From NCBI GenBank assembly GCA_029582155.1, contig CM055903.1, positions 36,312,353 through 36,376,352 of the forward strand: DNA of 64,000 nucleotides, written 5' to 3'. Below, piece by piece: positions 1 to 11,721 of this stretch; within the stretch, counting starts at the first letter, position 1; each line of letters starts with the position of its first letter. The DNA is from Panopea generosa (lineage: Eukaryota > Mollusca > Bivalvia > Adapedonta > Hiatellidae). A model generated the notes under the pieces. That model was not told the origin of the DNA. It did not search any database and worked only from the letters and a program-made list of their open reading frames with translations. The translations under genes and the position numbers were made by a program.

Positions 1-556
1 TGATGTGTGATGCATCAGTCAGGAGTAAAGACACGATGATGGGTGATGCATCAGTCAAGAGTAAAGACACGATGATGTGAGACCCATCAGTCAGGAGTAA
101 AGACACGATGATGTGTGATACGTCATTCAGGAGTAAAGATTCGATGAAGTGTGATGCATCAGTCAAGAGTAAAGACACGATGATGTGTGATGCATCAGTC
201 AGGAGTAAAGACACGATGATGTGTGATGCATCAGTCAAGAGTAAAGACACGATGATGTGAGATCCATCAGTCAGGAGTAAAGACACGATGATGTGTGATG
301 CATCAGTCAGGAGTAAAGACACGATGGTGTGTGATGCATCAGTCAGGAGTAAAGACACGATGATGTGTGATGCATCAGTCAAGAGTAAAGACACGATTAT
401 GTGTGATCCATCAGTCAGGAGTAAAGATGTGAGATGCATCAGTCGAGAGTAAAGACACGATTATGTGTGATGCATCAGTCAAGAGTAAAGACACGATGAT
501 GGGTGATGCATTAGTCAAGAGTAAAGACACGTTGATGGGTGATGCATCGTTAATTT
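1..556. repeat. Minisatellite, 36-bp unit, about 15 copies
   Basis: A 36-bp unit containing GATGCATCAGTC and GAGTAAAGACACGATGATG repeats head to tail from the first base. Units differ by a few substitutions (tcaggagt or tcaagagt, gtgtga or gggtga), with one shortened copy near 425. The array is cut by the window start, so its true length is unknown. No frame is coding-like. Confidence 0.95.
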
Positions 557-1860
557 AACCTGCGCCAACCTGAGCGTGACTCTAACAATGCAGTGAGAGG
601 TTCGTTTACGGAAAACCATACATTTCCTATGTAATATAAGAATGTATCACCATGGCCCGTTCTCTTTTTTATTCAGATGGAACATAACATGCATATTTGT
701 TAGACTTTCAGCCGGTGTATCTACTGTAACGAGACATAAGTTACACACACATAACACGAACAGTGGGTGGTCGTAATTGTTTAAATGACAATCGGAATAA
801 TAATATAAATGGTATTCTACTTTTTCGACGATAAAAGTTCGTGCACAGAAATCTGAAATCAGTTTTGATTAAAAGCCTAACTGTTGTCGCTTCCGAGAGA
901 AATTGAGATATAAAATGAATATAATTATATACATGTTTAGTATGGTTATTTGTCTAAATGAATGTCTAAATTTAGTTGTTAATATATGTGCATGCCTTTA
1001 GATATTTAAATTGAAGAGGTTACATAATACGTTTCATTAACCTTTGCCCAATATACTATTGCATTCTTACAAAAATATCATACATTTGACACCCTCGAAA
1101 AGTCATTTTTGCACTAACTAGGTCAAAATACTTCTTTTGAGGTCGTTTTTCAGACAATACTAAACAGAGCTTAATATGCATAGCGTATCAAACGATCGCT
1201 CAGTCGCTATGCACAGGATTTCGATGAAGGCAATTTAGCAAATGAGAATAGAATGCAAATTGGCAATTATTTGTTGAGAAGCGATGCAGACGAGAGTGAT
1301 ATTTAGTGTCGGTTTGACCTATAAAATAGATGGTTACAATCAATTTAGCTATATTCAGAAGATATGAAAGCAATTTACAAACTATTTCTAAGTGTTTTTC
1401 TTTGATGCATATGAAATCTAAGTATAATACTTTCCAAACAAATGCATTTCGGACATAACCGCAATGGTACGATGTTGTCTTAAGATAAAGTATTGTATAC
1501 GGCGGTACTATCGCTGAACATATGCATAACCGAGGGACGTAATACGCTGAAAATGAAAAGTTGCGAATTTCAGGCTTCCCAACTGGGAATGTTAGCTGTT
1601 TTGTCTGCACACGCTATAGTTTCATACCCAATATCATATAAGCAGTTCTGGCATTGTAATGTATAAATGTATCTTTCTATAAAATGAAATAACATTATTT
1701 TGGTTATTGGCAACTATTTATTCGCTGTACATTTTTTAATAAGACCACATACTAAAATTAAATTGGTGACTTCCAAGCTTATTTAAAGCAAGCATTGTAA
1801 TATCGAACGCATACATGATTTTAATATAAAATAAGGTTAGTGTGAACTCTATAGGTACAT
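557..1860. other. Unassigned AT-rich sequence
   Basis: Nothing recognised. A 136-codon minus-strand open frame (1200-1610) has no domain, no low-complexity-free family signature and no neighbouring exon, so I treat it as chance. Confidence 0.6.
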
Positions 1861-2945
1861 TACTTGTTAACTATTTATCAGTAATCGTTGATTGTGAACT
1901 ATATCGGTAATCGTTACTTGTGAACTATATCGGTAATCGTTACTTGTGAACTGTATATTAGTAATCGTTACTTATGAACTATATCGATAATCGTTATTTG
2001 TTTACCATATCGATAATCGTTACTTGTGAACTATATCGGTTATCGTTACTTATGAACTACATCGGTAAACGTTACTTATGAACTTTATCTGCAATCACTA
2101 CATGTGAACTATATATCGGTAATCGTTACTTCTGAATTATATCGATGTTCGTTACTTGTGAGCTTTATAGGAAATAATTACTATTGAACTATATCGGTAA
2201 TCACTACTTGTGAACTATATATCAGTAATCGTTTCTTGTGAATAATATCGGTAATCGTTTCTTGTGAACTATATATACTAACCGTTACTCATGAACTATA
2301 TCAGTTATCGATACTTGCAACTATACATTGGTTATCGTTACTTTTGAACCATATATCGATTATCATTTTGTGAATTATATCAGTTATCATTACTTAAGAA
2401 TTGTATCGTTAATCAGTACTTGTGAACTTACGGTAATCGTTACTTATGAACTATATATCGGTAGTCGTTATTTAATAACTATATCGATAATCGTTACTGG
2501 TGAATTATTTCGGTAATATTTACTTTTGAATTGTATGGTTAATCAGTACTTTTGAACTATATGTAGGTAATCGTTACTAATGAACTTTATTGATAATCTT
2601 ATCTTTACTTGTGAACTATATATAATCGGCAATCGTTACTTATGAACTATATCGGTAATCGTTACTTGTGAACTATATTGGTAGTCATTACTTGTGAAAT
2701 ATATCGGTAATCACTATTTGTGAACTATATATTGGTAATGGTTACTTGTGAACTATATCGATAATCGTTACTTGTAAACTATATATCAATAATCGTTACT
2801 TGTGACTATATAAATTATATCGGAAGTCGTAACATGTGAGCTATGTGAACTATATTGGTAATCGTTTCTTGTGAACTATGTTAACTATATCGGTAGTCGT
2901 TACTTGTGAACTATGTGGACTATATCGGTAATCGTAATATGATTT
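1861..2945. repeat. Minisatellite, about 26-bp unit, about 40 diverged copies
   Basis: The words GTAATCGTTACTTGTGAAC and CTATATCG recur at about 26-bp spacing, with small indels giving 24-30 bp units. Copies are noticeably diverged, which suggests an older array than the neighbouring minisatellites. Confidence 0.93.
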
Positions 2946-3365
2946 CAATTTCAATATGAATGTATTGTATTTATTATGGTTATTCTAAGATTGCATTTTA
3001 AATTTAAAGGACAAAACATTTAAAATTAAATTTTAGTTAGGTTTCGATTAGCTTGCTTTAAACAATTTGGAGGGAACTTTTGTGTAATGGACAAAATATG
3101 AAATTATTGACAATATAAATCTTGTTTCCGACCTAAAAACGCAAGGACGATCACACATTTGAAAATTAAAAATATCGCATAATAACGGATATATCTTCCG
3201 CAGACTTGAATAGCTGCACGTGCCTGTGCATTTGTTCTTTTGGGCATTCTTTGTTATTTATTTCAGTCTTCTGGGTAAAAACCTGTATACACAATTTTAT
3301 ATATTTACTTAAAGCTATAAATTTTTGTAAATGTTATCTGAATTGTGATACCACATACATATAAC
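2946..3365. other. Unassigned AT-rich sequence
   Basis: I see no repeat, RNA or coding signal here. Confidence 0.6.
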
Positions 3366-3985
3366 AATATTTTGCCACACCAAGGGGCGATATGTGACAA
3401 ATTGTTGCAATATGTAACAAAAAATAGGTAATCATCTTCTCTATAATATCCCTACATATTATGGCAAATTACACAATTTATACGATTTATCTGTTTAATA
3501 CTGATACGTATTTTTGTACAACCGCCATGAAATTGGGGGTGGGGTGAGGTAGTGAGGGGGATTTAGTGGATAGTTAGTGCTACCGATGTCCGTCCGTTGT
3601 ACCGTTCGCCCATCTTTCTGTTTGTCCGTTCTTCCGTACATCAGGTCAAGGTCAATGCCACTTTTACCGAAAAAAAGAAAATCGTTGTCAACGCTTCCCG
3701 GCATTATTTCCCCTCCAATGTAAGTTACACAGATGTTCAGAACAGTGATACTTCGGATGCGTTTGCGTTTCACGATTTTCGGGTTAATGTCATTTAGGGT
3801 TTCGGTAATAAATAACTCTTAGTGTAACAAAAATATACCTATCCCCGAATTAGGATTTGTTCACCAAATCACATCCATATAAAATGCGTTTTGATACACT
3901 AATGGTTGCGTTTATAAATAACCCTTAGTGTATCGACATTTATTACTTATTTTGTTACACTAAGGGTTGCGGTTATCAGCTTATT
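3366..3985 (+). mobile_element. Dispersed element with GTGTAACAAAA motifs, copy 1
   Basis: This block aligns by eye with 44095-44990. Both copies share, in order, aaggggcgatatgtgaca, ttgttgcaatatgtaac, tatggcaaattacacaat, a gggtggggtgagg stretch, a run of tccgt words, cacagatgttcagaaca and cttcggatgcgtttgcgttt. Each ends in several direct and inverted copies of CTTAGTGTAACAAAA (here near 3812, 3935 and 3955). No coding capacity is visible. A non-autonomous transposon is the likeliest reading, but true ends and target-site duplications are not resolved, and the family name is unknown to me. Confidence 0.7.
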
Positions 3986-4620
3986 ACTTGTATAATAAAA
4001 GGAAAAACTCACATAAAAAAATGTTTTAAGTTTCTAGAAACAGCCACACACAACTTTCTACAAAAATACTAACCCTAAATTGAGACAATTAACTACCAAT
4101 TAGTCTGAATTGAAAGATTATTTCATTACATACAACTAGTTATTCTTCAATTCTGATACAAATAAAAAGTGTTACTTCTTTAAGTACGATCTGACAGATA
4201 ATATTGATACATTTGTAAATATTTTGCAAACGCCCTAGTGGGAACTTTACCTCAACACTTCATTTTTGGTGATATCCCAGAAGAACTGAGCGTTGTATGA
4301 ATGGACGAACTCTTATAATGTATCCGGCATAATTGATAAGAAGACTTTGCAAATATGATCGTGTCGCTTCTAATATATCACATTTATTTTCCGTGATTAG
4401 ATCTCAGTAATGGTATTCTGACATATGACATCAACAGATAATGGAGAGTACTGTAATTATCATCAGGGTGGACAGAACACGAGTTGAAAGTTTCTATTGA
4501 TGTTACTGTGAGAGATTGTTTGTGTAAATTGTAAAAAGTAGCCTATAGTGCGTGATTACTGTTTCCAGCTGGGCAAAACATAGCTACAGAAGAATTTTTG
4601 AGTTGACAATATATAATTAT
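3986..4620. other. Unassigned AT-rich sequence
   Basis: Nothing recognised between the dispersed element and the next minisatellite. Confidence 0.55.
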
Positions 4621-5740
4621 ATTGGTTCTACCTAGGGACATTGCAACTATGTGTATGGTTCAAGTACTGATTCTATCCAGGAATATCCGTCCTATTGGTT
4701 TAGTACTGGTTATATTCAGGAACAGTACTGGTTGTATTCAAGAACATTGGCCCTATTGGGTAAGCATAGTTATACACAGGGACATCGGTTTTGTTGGTTT
4801 AGTACTGATTATATTCAGGAGCAGTATTCAGTCTGGTTGTATTCAAGAACACTGGCCCTTTTGGGTAAGCATAGTTATACACAGGGACATCGGTCCTATT
4901 GGTTTAGTACTGGCTATATTCAGGAACATCGGACGTATTGGTTAAATACCAGTTATACCTAAGAACATCGGCCGTATTGATTAAGCACTAAGTGTGCCCA
5001 GGAACATCGGTCCTATTGATAAAATACTGACTATATTCAGGGATATCGAACGTATTGGTTAAACACTAGGTGTGCCCAGGAACACCGGTCCTATTGATTC
5101 AATACTGACTATATTCAGGGATATCGAACGTATTGGTTAAGCACTAAGTGTGCCCAGGAACATCGGTCCTATTGATTAAATACTGGCTATATTCAGGGAT
5201 AACGAACGTATTGGTTAAACACTAGGTGTGCAAAGGAATACCAGTCCTATTGATTTGGTACTGGCTATTGTCAGGGACATCGGACGTATTGGTTTAACAC
5301 TAGGTGTGCCCAGGAACATTGGTCCTATTGGTTTAGTACTGACTATATTCAGGAACATCGGCTGTATTGATTAAGCACTAGGTGTGCCCAGGAATATCGG
5401 TCCTAATGATTTTAGTACTGGCTATATGCAGAGGCATCTGACGTATTGGTTAAACACTAGGTGTGCCCGCGAACATCGGTCCTAATGATTAAATACTGGC
5501 TATATGCAGAGGCATCTGACGTATTGGTTAAACACTAGGTGTGCCCGGGAACATTGGTCCTAATGATTAAATACTGGCTATATGCAGAGGCATCCGACGT
5601 ATTGGTTAAATACTATGTGTGCCCGGGACATCGGTCCTATTGGTTTAGTACTGACTATATTCAGGATCGTCGGCCGTATTGGTTAAACACTAGGTGTGCC
5701 AAGGAACATCGGCCCTATTGGTTTAGTACTGGTTTAGTTA
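4621..5740. repeat. Dimeric minisatellite: alternating ~40 and ~38 bp subunits, 78-bp period
   Basis: Two related subunits alternate. One carries GGAACATCGGTCCTATTG then a tactgactatattcag tail. The other carries CGTATTGGTTAAACACTAGG then tgtgccca. The word CGAACG recurs at 5047, 5125 and 5203, exactly 78 bp apart. The left part (4621-4960) is less regular. Open frames of about 100 codons across it in two frames simply reflect the repeat. Confidence 0.92.
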
Positions 5741-6420
5741 CCCCAACCCACGACGAAATTTTAGTGGTATGAGAACATCATTTTAAAGAAACGCTCATAA
5801 CATGGATCATCTTTCACTGAATATATCTTCACTACAAGTATAAATATGTACATTAACTACTGACACTCAGTTCATCAATAAGTACGTAAGAAACACCTAA
5901 CATTACAGGTAATATCAGTGAAACAATAGTCCCACAAATTTGTTTCTATGAAATATGAGAATAGTGAAAAGAACCGTATTTATATCCAAATCACTAAAAT
6001 CTCAGATAACCATAACCAAAGTAAGCACTCGATATTAACTTCAAAGGTACTTAAAAAGAAACGCATATTGATTGGTCTGTTAATAGATTATTTAGCCGCA
6101 TACAGAATAGCTTAACAATTTTCCATAAAGAACTTTTGAATGACGTCCAAGTATCTAAGTCGTGATAATAAATGCTCGAACAACGTCCCCTTCGAAGCTA
6201 CTTAAGTGTTTCTAAATATATTTGGCTAAAGTACTAACCATAAATATCCCAAATATGTATCATTCAAGACATGCAAAAATCGTCGGAGGATTGATTTATA
6301 GCTAGATCAATAATAGTAATATATTTTCTATGTTTAACAGTTTATAAAAACTATGATTATAATTAAGAAACTAGCTCTCTAAAAGGCGATAGTAACATTA
6401 ACCTCGAACACAAGCAGTAC
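5741..6420. other. Unassigned AT-rich sequence
   Basis: No coding, RNA or repeat signal seen. Confidence 0.55.
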
Positions 6421-7146
6421 TTCAGGTAATCACAATAACACTGTACACTGCAACATATCGACATAGCAGTGCCTGTGGTTAATCACAATAACACTGTACA
6501 CTGCAACATATCGACATAGCAGTGCCTGTGGTTAATCACAATAACACTGTACACTGCGACATATCGACATAGCAGTGCCCGTGGTTAATCACAATAACAC
6601 TGTACACTGCAACATATCGACATAGCAGTGCCCGTGGTTAATCACAATAACACTGTACACTGCGACATATCGACATTGCAGTGCACGTGGTAAATCACTA
6701 TAAAACTGTACACTGCGACATATCGACTTAGCATTGCCCGTGGTTAATCACAATAACACTGTACACGCAACATATTGACAGAGCAGTGCCCGTGGTTAAT
6801 CACAATAACACTGTACACGCAACATATTGACATAGCAGTGCCCGTGGTTAATCACATTAACACTGTACACTGCAACATATCGACATAGCAGTGCCCGAGG
6901 TTAATCACTATAACACTGTACACGCAACATATCGACATAGCAGTGCCTGTGGTTAATCACAATATCGACATAGCAGTGCCCGTGGTTAATCACTATAACA
7001 CTGTACACGCAACATATCGACATAGCAGTGCCCGAGGTTAATCACTATAACACTGTACACTGCAACATATCGACATAGCAGTGCCCGAGGTTAATCACTA
7101 TAACACTGTACACTGCAACATATCGACATAGCAGTGCCCGAGGTTA
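6421..7146. repeat. Minisatellite, 53-bp unit, about 14 copies, each with a small dyad
   Basis: AATCACAATAACACTGTACA recurs at 53-bp spacing (for example 6428 and 6481). Each full unit holds CACTGC, 14 bases, then GCAGTG, a perfect 6-bp inverted repeat. Several units have lost the left arm (tacacgcaac). A 23-bp deletion-like short unit occurs near 6960. Confidence 0.94.
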
Positions 7147-7545
7147 AGCCAATAACTCTGACAAGTACATTTGCAACAATTAAATAGCTTTATATTGATC
7201 TGGTTAAGCCATAATATCATTGCCATATTTATTCAACTGTAATACATTGTAATGTATTTCTCATTGGTATATAGCTCACCTCCGATACCTGACGTGAGGG
7301 TAATGCAGAGATAAGGGGGCGTGGTACGGGTTAATCGTCTAACTCCTCTAACGAACGATGATTAGGTCCACTTGCACTCATTAACTTACTAAAATACTGT
7401 TGATATTAAAGCGCAAACCCGCAAACAAATAAACAAAACTTTCCCTGAAAATGCTTTACTTTTGAAATATCTATGTTATATTATTAACTCCGTACGTATT
7501 ATTCAATATACTATATATTTGAATTTATTATAAATTTAATGTATA
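7147..7545. other. Unassigned sequence left of the LINE
   Basis: No recognisable feature. The last ~60 bases are very AT-rich and lead into the 5'-truncated LINE. Confidence 0.5.
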
Positions 7546-7560
7546 AATAATATACACGTT

Positions 7561-8366
7561 TTTGACTTGACCGAGTTCTCAGACCATTGTCCTATCCATT
7601 TTTCATTAAATTTTGATAATAAACAGATGTATAAAACTGATAATTTAACTTATGAAAAAATAGTATGGGACAACTCTGACCCACAGGTGTTTCAAAACAT
7701 ATTAGAGGAACAAAAATACTTATTTGATGAAATATCCCAGAAGTTGATATCAAACAGCATTGATATTAACTCGTGTATAGAGAATGTTTCTGAAATAGTA
7801 TATAACATTTCTTTTAAGACGAACGGACGTACTTTTAATAGCAGCCCAAAATGTAAGCTTATTAAAAAGGCATCTTGGTTTAATGATGAATGTAAAAATC
7901 TTAAAACTTTATTTTATAACAATAAGAGACTTTATAAAATGGATCCTACGGAAGATAATAGATTTCGTTTACTAACTAGTAGAAATGATTTTGCGAAAGC
8001 AAAGAGAAAAGCAAAATATGTTTATTTTTAAAAAGAAAAAACAAATTTGTCAAAATTAAGCAAAAGTAATACACGTAAATTTTGGAAATTCATTAAAAAA
8101 TATCAAACGAAAAAAGGTAAAAATTATTCTGATATTAATTTGAATTAATTTTTCGAGCATTTTAAAAATCTCTCAAATACAGCTCATAGCCATTTTAACC
8201 CAGATGATGATATAAATATAGACAGAGAATCTTTGGATATAGCTGAACTGGATTGTTCTTTTACTATTGCTGAAATAAAAAATACTATTTCATCAATGAA
8301 ACGCCATAAAAGTTGCGATTTTAGTAATAATGTAGCTGACTTTTTTATCGATTCAAAAAAGACTTT
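7561..8366 (+). pseudogene. LINE pol, endonuclease C-terminus and linker (broken)
   Basis: The frame starting at 7561 opens with TEFSDHCPIHFSLNF. The SDH-P-I block is the last conserved motif of LINE endonucleases, where the Asp-His pair is catalytic. The rest of the endonuclease is absent, as expected for 5' truncation during target-primed reverse transcription. A lysine-rich linker follows, with WFNDECKNLK and RKFWKFIKKYQ, both typical of the endonuclease-RT junction. Stops at 8029-8031 and 8146-8148 interrupt it, and near 8360 the frame shifts by one base at a run of six A's. There is no genuine start codon, because the true N-terminus is missing. Confidence 0.88.
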
Positions 8367-8369
8367 ATT

Positions 8370-9659
8370 TCACCTTATCTTGTTCAAATATTTAATAATA
8401 TATACGACACTGGAAATTATCCGGACTGTTGGGGAAAAGGTGTAATTATTCCTATACATAAAAAGGGCGATTTATCTAATCCGTCTAATTATCGTGGCAT
8501 TACTTTAACAAATATAATATCAAAAATATTCTCTCTCACCCTGCGTAATAGAATAAATAAATGGTGCGAGGCGGAACACACTTTTAACGAGGCACAATTC
8601 GGCTTTCGCGATAGTCATAGTATTACAGATTGTATATTTATTTTGCATTCAATAATTCAAAAGGTTTTGATAAAAAAATCAAAATTATATTGTATTTTCG
8701 TGGACTATATGAAGGCGTTCGATACCGTTATTCATGATGCCCTTTGGATTAAGCTAGTCCAATCCGGTATAAGTTGTAAGATGGTTAACATAATTAAAGC
8801 AATTTACGGCAACGTTAAATCATGTGTTAAGTTAAATGATTTGTCGTTCTCAAATTTCTTTGATGTATCGCTAGGTTCAAAACAAGGGGAACCACTCTCT
8901 CCGCTTCTGTTTATTCTTTTTGTTAACGATATAAGCACTACTATTGATCTTAATGAATTAACTGACAAAGATGTAGAACAGTTATCTTTATATATGTTAC
9001 TTTTTGCTGATGACATAGCATTGTTTACAACAAATCCACTTAGTTTACAAAAACAAATTGATAATTTATTTCAATATTCAACCAAATGGGGATTAAAAAT
9101 AAATGTAGATAAAACAAAAATTTGTATCTTTGAAAAAAGAAAACAACATAACCATGAATGGTTTATAAATAATGAAAAAATAGAAATTGTTGATAATTTC
9201 TGCTACTTGGGTATTAAATTCTATTACACTGGAAATATGTCACATGCTATAAAGGCATTATCAGATCAAGCACTCAGAGCATATAACAGTTTACTTTCAA
9301 TATTCACTAGGGTTAAATTAGATATCAAAACAAAATTATCTTTATTTGATTCTATGGTTGTGCCAATTTTATTATACGGATCGGAAATTTGGGGTATTTA
9401 TGAAAATAAGGAATTAGATAAATTACATATTAAGTTTTGCAAACGCATCTTAGGTGTTAAACCACAAACTCCTAACGTAGCTGTATTAGGTGAACTAGGG
9501 AGATTTCCATTATCTGTTATATGTAAACAACGTGCTATAAGCTATTGGACAAAAGTTATGAAAAAAAACAAAACAATTCTATTCAATTTAAAGTTTTTAA
9601 TGAACAATGTACTTAACAAAATACCAGCTGTTGGGTTGGTAGTATGCATATGCTTTTAA
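8370..9659 (+). pseudogene. LINE reverse transcriptase core
   Basis: From 8370 a single frame encodes the RT in the expected order: IPIHKKGDLSNPSNYRGI, FNEAQFGFR, CIFVDYMKAFDTV with the first catalytic Asp at 8703-8705, GSKQGEPLSPLLF, and FADDIALF with the catalytic Asp pair at 9009-9014. These are the standard fingers and palm blocks of LINE RTs. Thumb and connector follow (WGLKINVDKTKICIF, CYLGIKFY, PILLYGSEIWG, FCKRILGVK). The frame ends at 9657-9659 because of a frameshift near 9625, not because the protein should end there. Catalytic residues look intact; only the frame is lost. Confidence 0.93.
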
Positions 9660-10187
9660 ATCGGCTGGGTTTTGAAGATATTTGGTTGAATTTCAATTCA
9701 AACGCAAATTATTTCTCCATGTTAAAACAAAGGATTTGTGATCAGTATTTACAAAATTGGAATACATCTCTTCAAAATATGCCCAAATTAGAATATTTAA
9801 GAAAATTTAAAACATGTCTTGAATATGAATTTTACTTGGATTTTATTCCAAATGAAAGAAACTGTAAAAACTTAATAAGATTTAGACTGAGTGCGCATAA
9901 TTTAGAAATTGAAACTGGGAGATACACAAATGTACAAAGGGAAAATCGTTTTTGTAGAGTATGTAATGGGGGGTTGGTTGAATCGGAGTATCATTTTCTA
10001 TTATGTTGTCCTACATATAGAACAATCAGAAGTAAATATATTAAACATAGTGCTTTTCCAAATATTAATAGTTTTAAAAACATTTTATCATCAAGGAATA
10101 AAAAAAAGTATTTGTAATCTGGCAAAATTTATAACCGAAGCTCAAAAGCTAAGGCAAGAAACTTTAAACAATTTGATTGATTATTGA
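9627..10187 (+). pseudogene. LINE pol C-terminal domain with Cys/His cluster
   Basis: The frame read from about 9627 continues the LINE protein (LGFEDIWLNF, RLSAHNLEIETGRY). It carries a Cys-x2-Cys, spacer, His, Cys-Cys cluster at about 9953-10009 (CRVC, then YHFLLCCPTY), a putative zinc-binding tail common in invertebrate LINEs. A stop at 10115-10117 follows an A-run. Reading the next frame from about 10095 restores a plausible end (NLAKFITEAQKL) to a stop at 10185-10187. So the last ~30 codons are displaced by one more frameshift. Confidence 0.88.
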
Positions 10188-10405
10188 TATGATTATAAAT
10201 GATTCTGTAATTATAGATGTATAAATAACATGACTGCTTCAGTTTGAATATGTGATATGTATGTATATGATTGTATTACATATAATTGTATGTATTTGTT
10301 TGTATTTCATTTAATTGTATGTCTATGCCATATTTAAATTAATTTGAATGTGTAAATGGCCATAGGCAATGTTTGCAGATATGCCAATAAACTTGAAATT
10401 TGAAA

Positions 10406-11721
10406 CTATAAAGTTAATGTAGTAATAAACTTTGTGCATGTAAGTCAATACGAAGCACTAAGCCTATATAACACGAAACATTAATTGTGACACATTACAT
10501 GTAAGGCGTATGTTAACGTATATATACATGTATAGTCAAGTAGGTATTTTAGATACAAAGTAATACAACACAAATTTGTTAATATATAGATCTATAAAAT
10601 AAGTGTAGGTTTCAGTCACAAATCGATTTTATTTCATTAAGTGATAGTCACGAGCAACCAATCTCAGTGTTCACTGAAACGATCATATTGTTATCTCATG
10701 ATGCAAACTGTGAAATAAGCATTCACAATTTCATTTGTTATAATTGTCATATAAAATAACTAATAATTTTACTCGGTAAGACCAAATAAAAATCATTATT
10801 AAAACAAGTTGTACTCTATCAGTGTATAGTATTGGATAACGAGACAAACGGTATAAATTATTGTCTGCATCGTACTTTTTAATGACATCCTGTTTCATTA
10901 TTTCCTGTCATTATTTCGATATTAATATCTACTTTGATACCAAGTAGCTTTTAATATGAGAAGAGACATAAAATAAACTAATTCATAAGGCATATCCGGA
11001 GTGTGTAGCATTTGTCCGTTACTGATTTGGCGCTCATACATCCGAAGTGAATAAAACAATTCGTTTTCGCCCATACAATTAGCTGTGAAAGGCCATCTAA
11101 TGGGGCATTCATCTCTAAAGGGTAATTATATTCTTTATGGCAAGCCAATTTTTCTCTGTCAGTCTCCGCGCTAATGTAACCTCTAGCTGTTTCTGTTAGG
11201 CATTATTACGGGATAAAATGGTCTATTAAGCTCCATTATTTTCACATATACGCAGTTATGTTATTCTTACGTGTTTTTTTTTAAATATATGGTTGATATT
11301 GAATGAAAAACTGTCTATTAACCCTTAAGGCTTTTTAGTTTATTTTACTTCGCAATCGGTTTCTTATATGGGCGATGCCCCAGATAAAGTGATAGTATTT
11401 TTAGTTTTGTGGGGGACAATGCAGGATACAGATAGAAACCCATCATATTAAGGGTTTTGTGTCGTCCTTTACACTATCATAATTATTATTTTATACACCT
11501 GTAAGGTAGGGACAATTTACATTCTAGTAAACGTACTAACAGCTTTATGTATAAGTAGGATCCAGATAACGATTCATTACCACTCCCGCGCTATATAAAG
11601 GCCATACATGGAAACCCCTGCATCATGAAGATAAAATGTATTCAGAATATTATGTTATTTGCTATTATGCTATGCCATAAAGGGCGGTAATTGAAACTCC
11701 CAACAACAATTTTTACCATTT
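10406..11721. other. Unassigned; includes one higher-complexity block
   Basis: No gene recognised. Bases 11030-11260 are less AT-rich and less repetitive than their surroundings, with several AATTA/TAATG-type cores, but have no coding frame. Confidence 0.5.

Larger units (their letters stand above)
7546..10405 (+). mobile_element. LINE (non-LTR retrotransposon), 5'-truncated and mutated
   Basis: The element starts inside the very end of an AP-type endonuclease domain, runs through a linker, a complete reverse transcriptase and a C-terminal Cys/His region, and ends in a short AT-rich 3' tail with AATAAACTTGAAATTTGAAA at about 10387-10406. Two in-frame stops (8029-8031, 8146-8148) and three frame changes (near 8360, 9625 and 10105) break the frame, the first and third beside A-runs. 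The RT catalytic Asp residues remain. The layout fits the Jockey/CR1-like group of LINEs; I cannot fix the clade by eye. It is dead as an autonomous element. Confidence 0.92.

Noticed and set aside
1200..1610. 136-codon minus-strand frame as a host gene
   Set aside because: No recognisable motif, amino-acid use matches random AT-rich translation, and no splice-linked neighbours.
1..7146. CRISPR array, because of regular short repeats
   Set aside because: The repeats are contiguous with no unique spacers, no cas genes exist and the sequence is eukaryotic.
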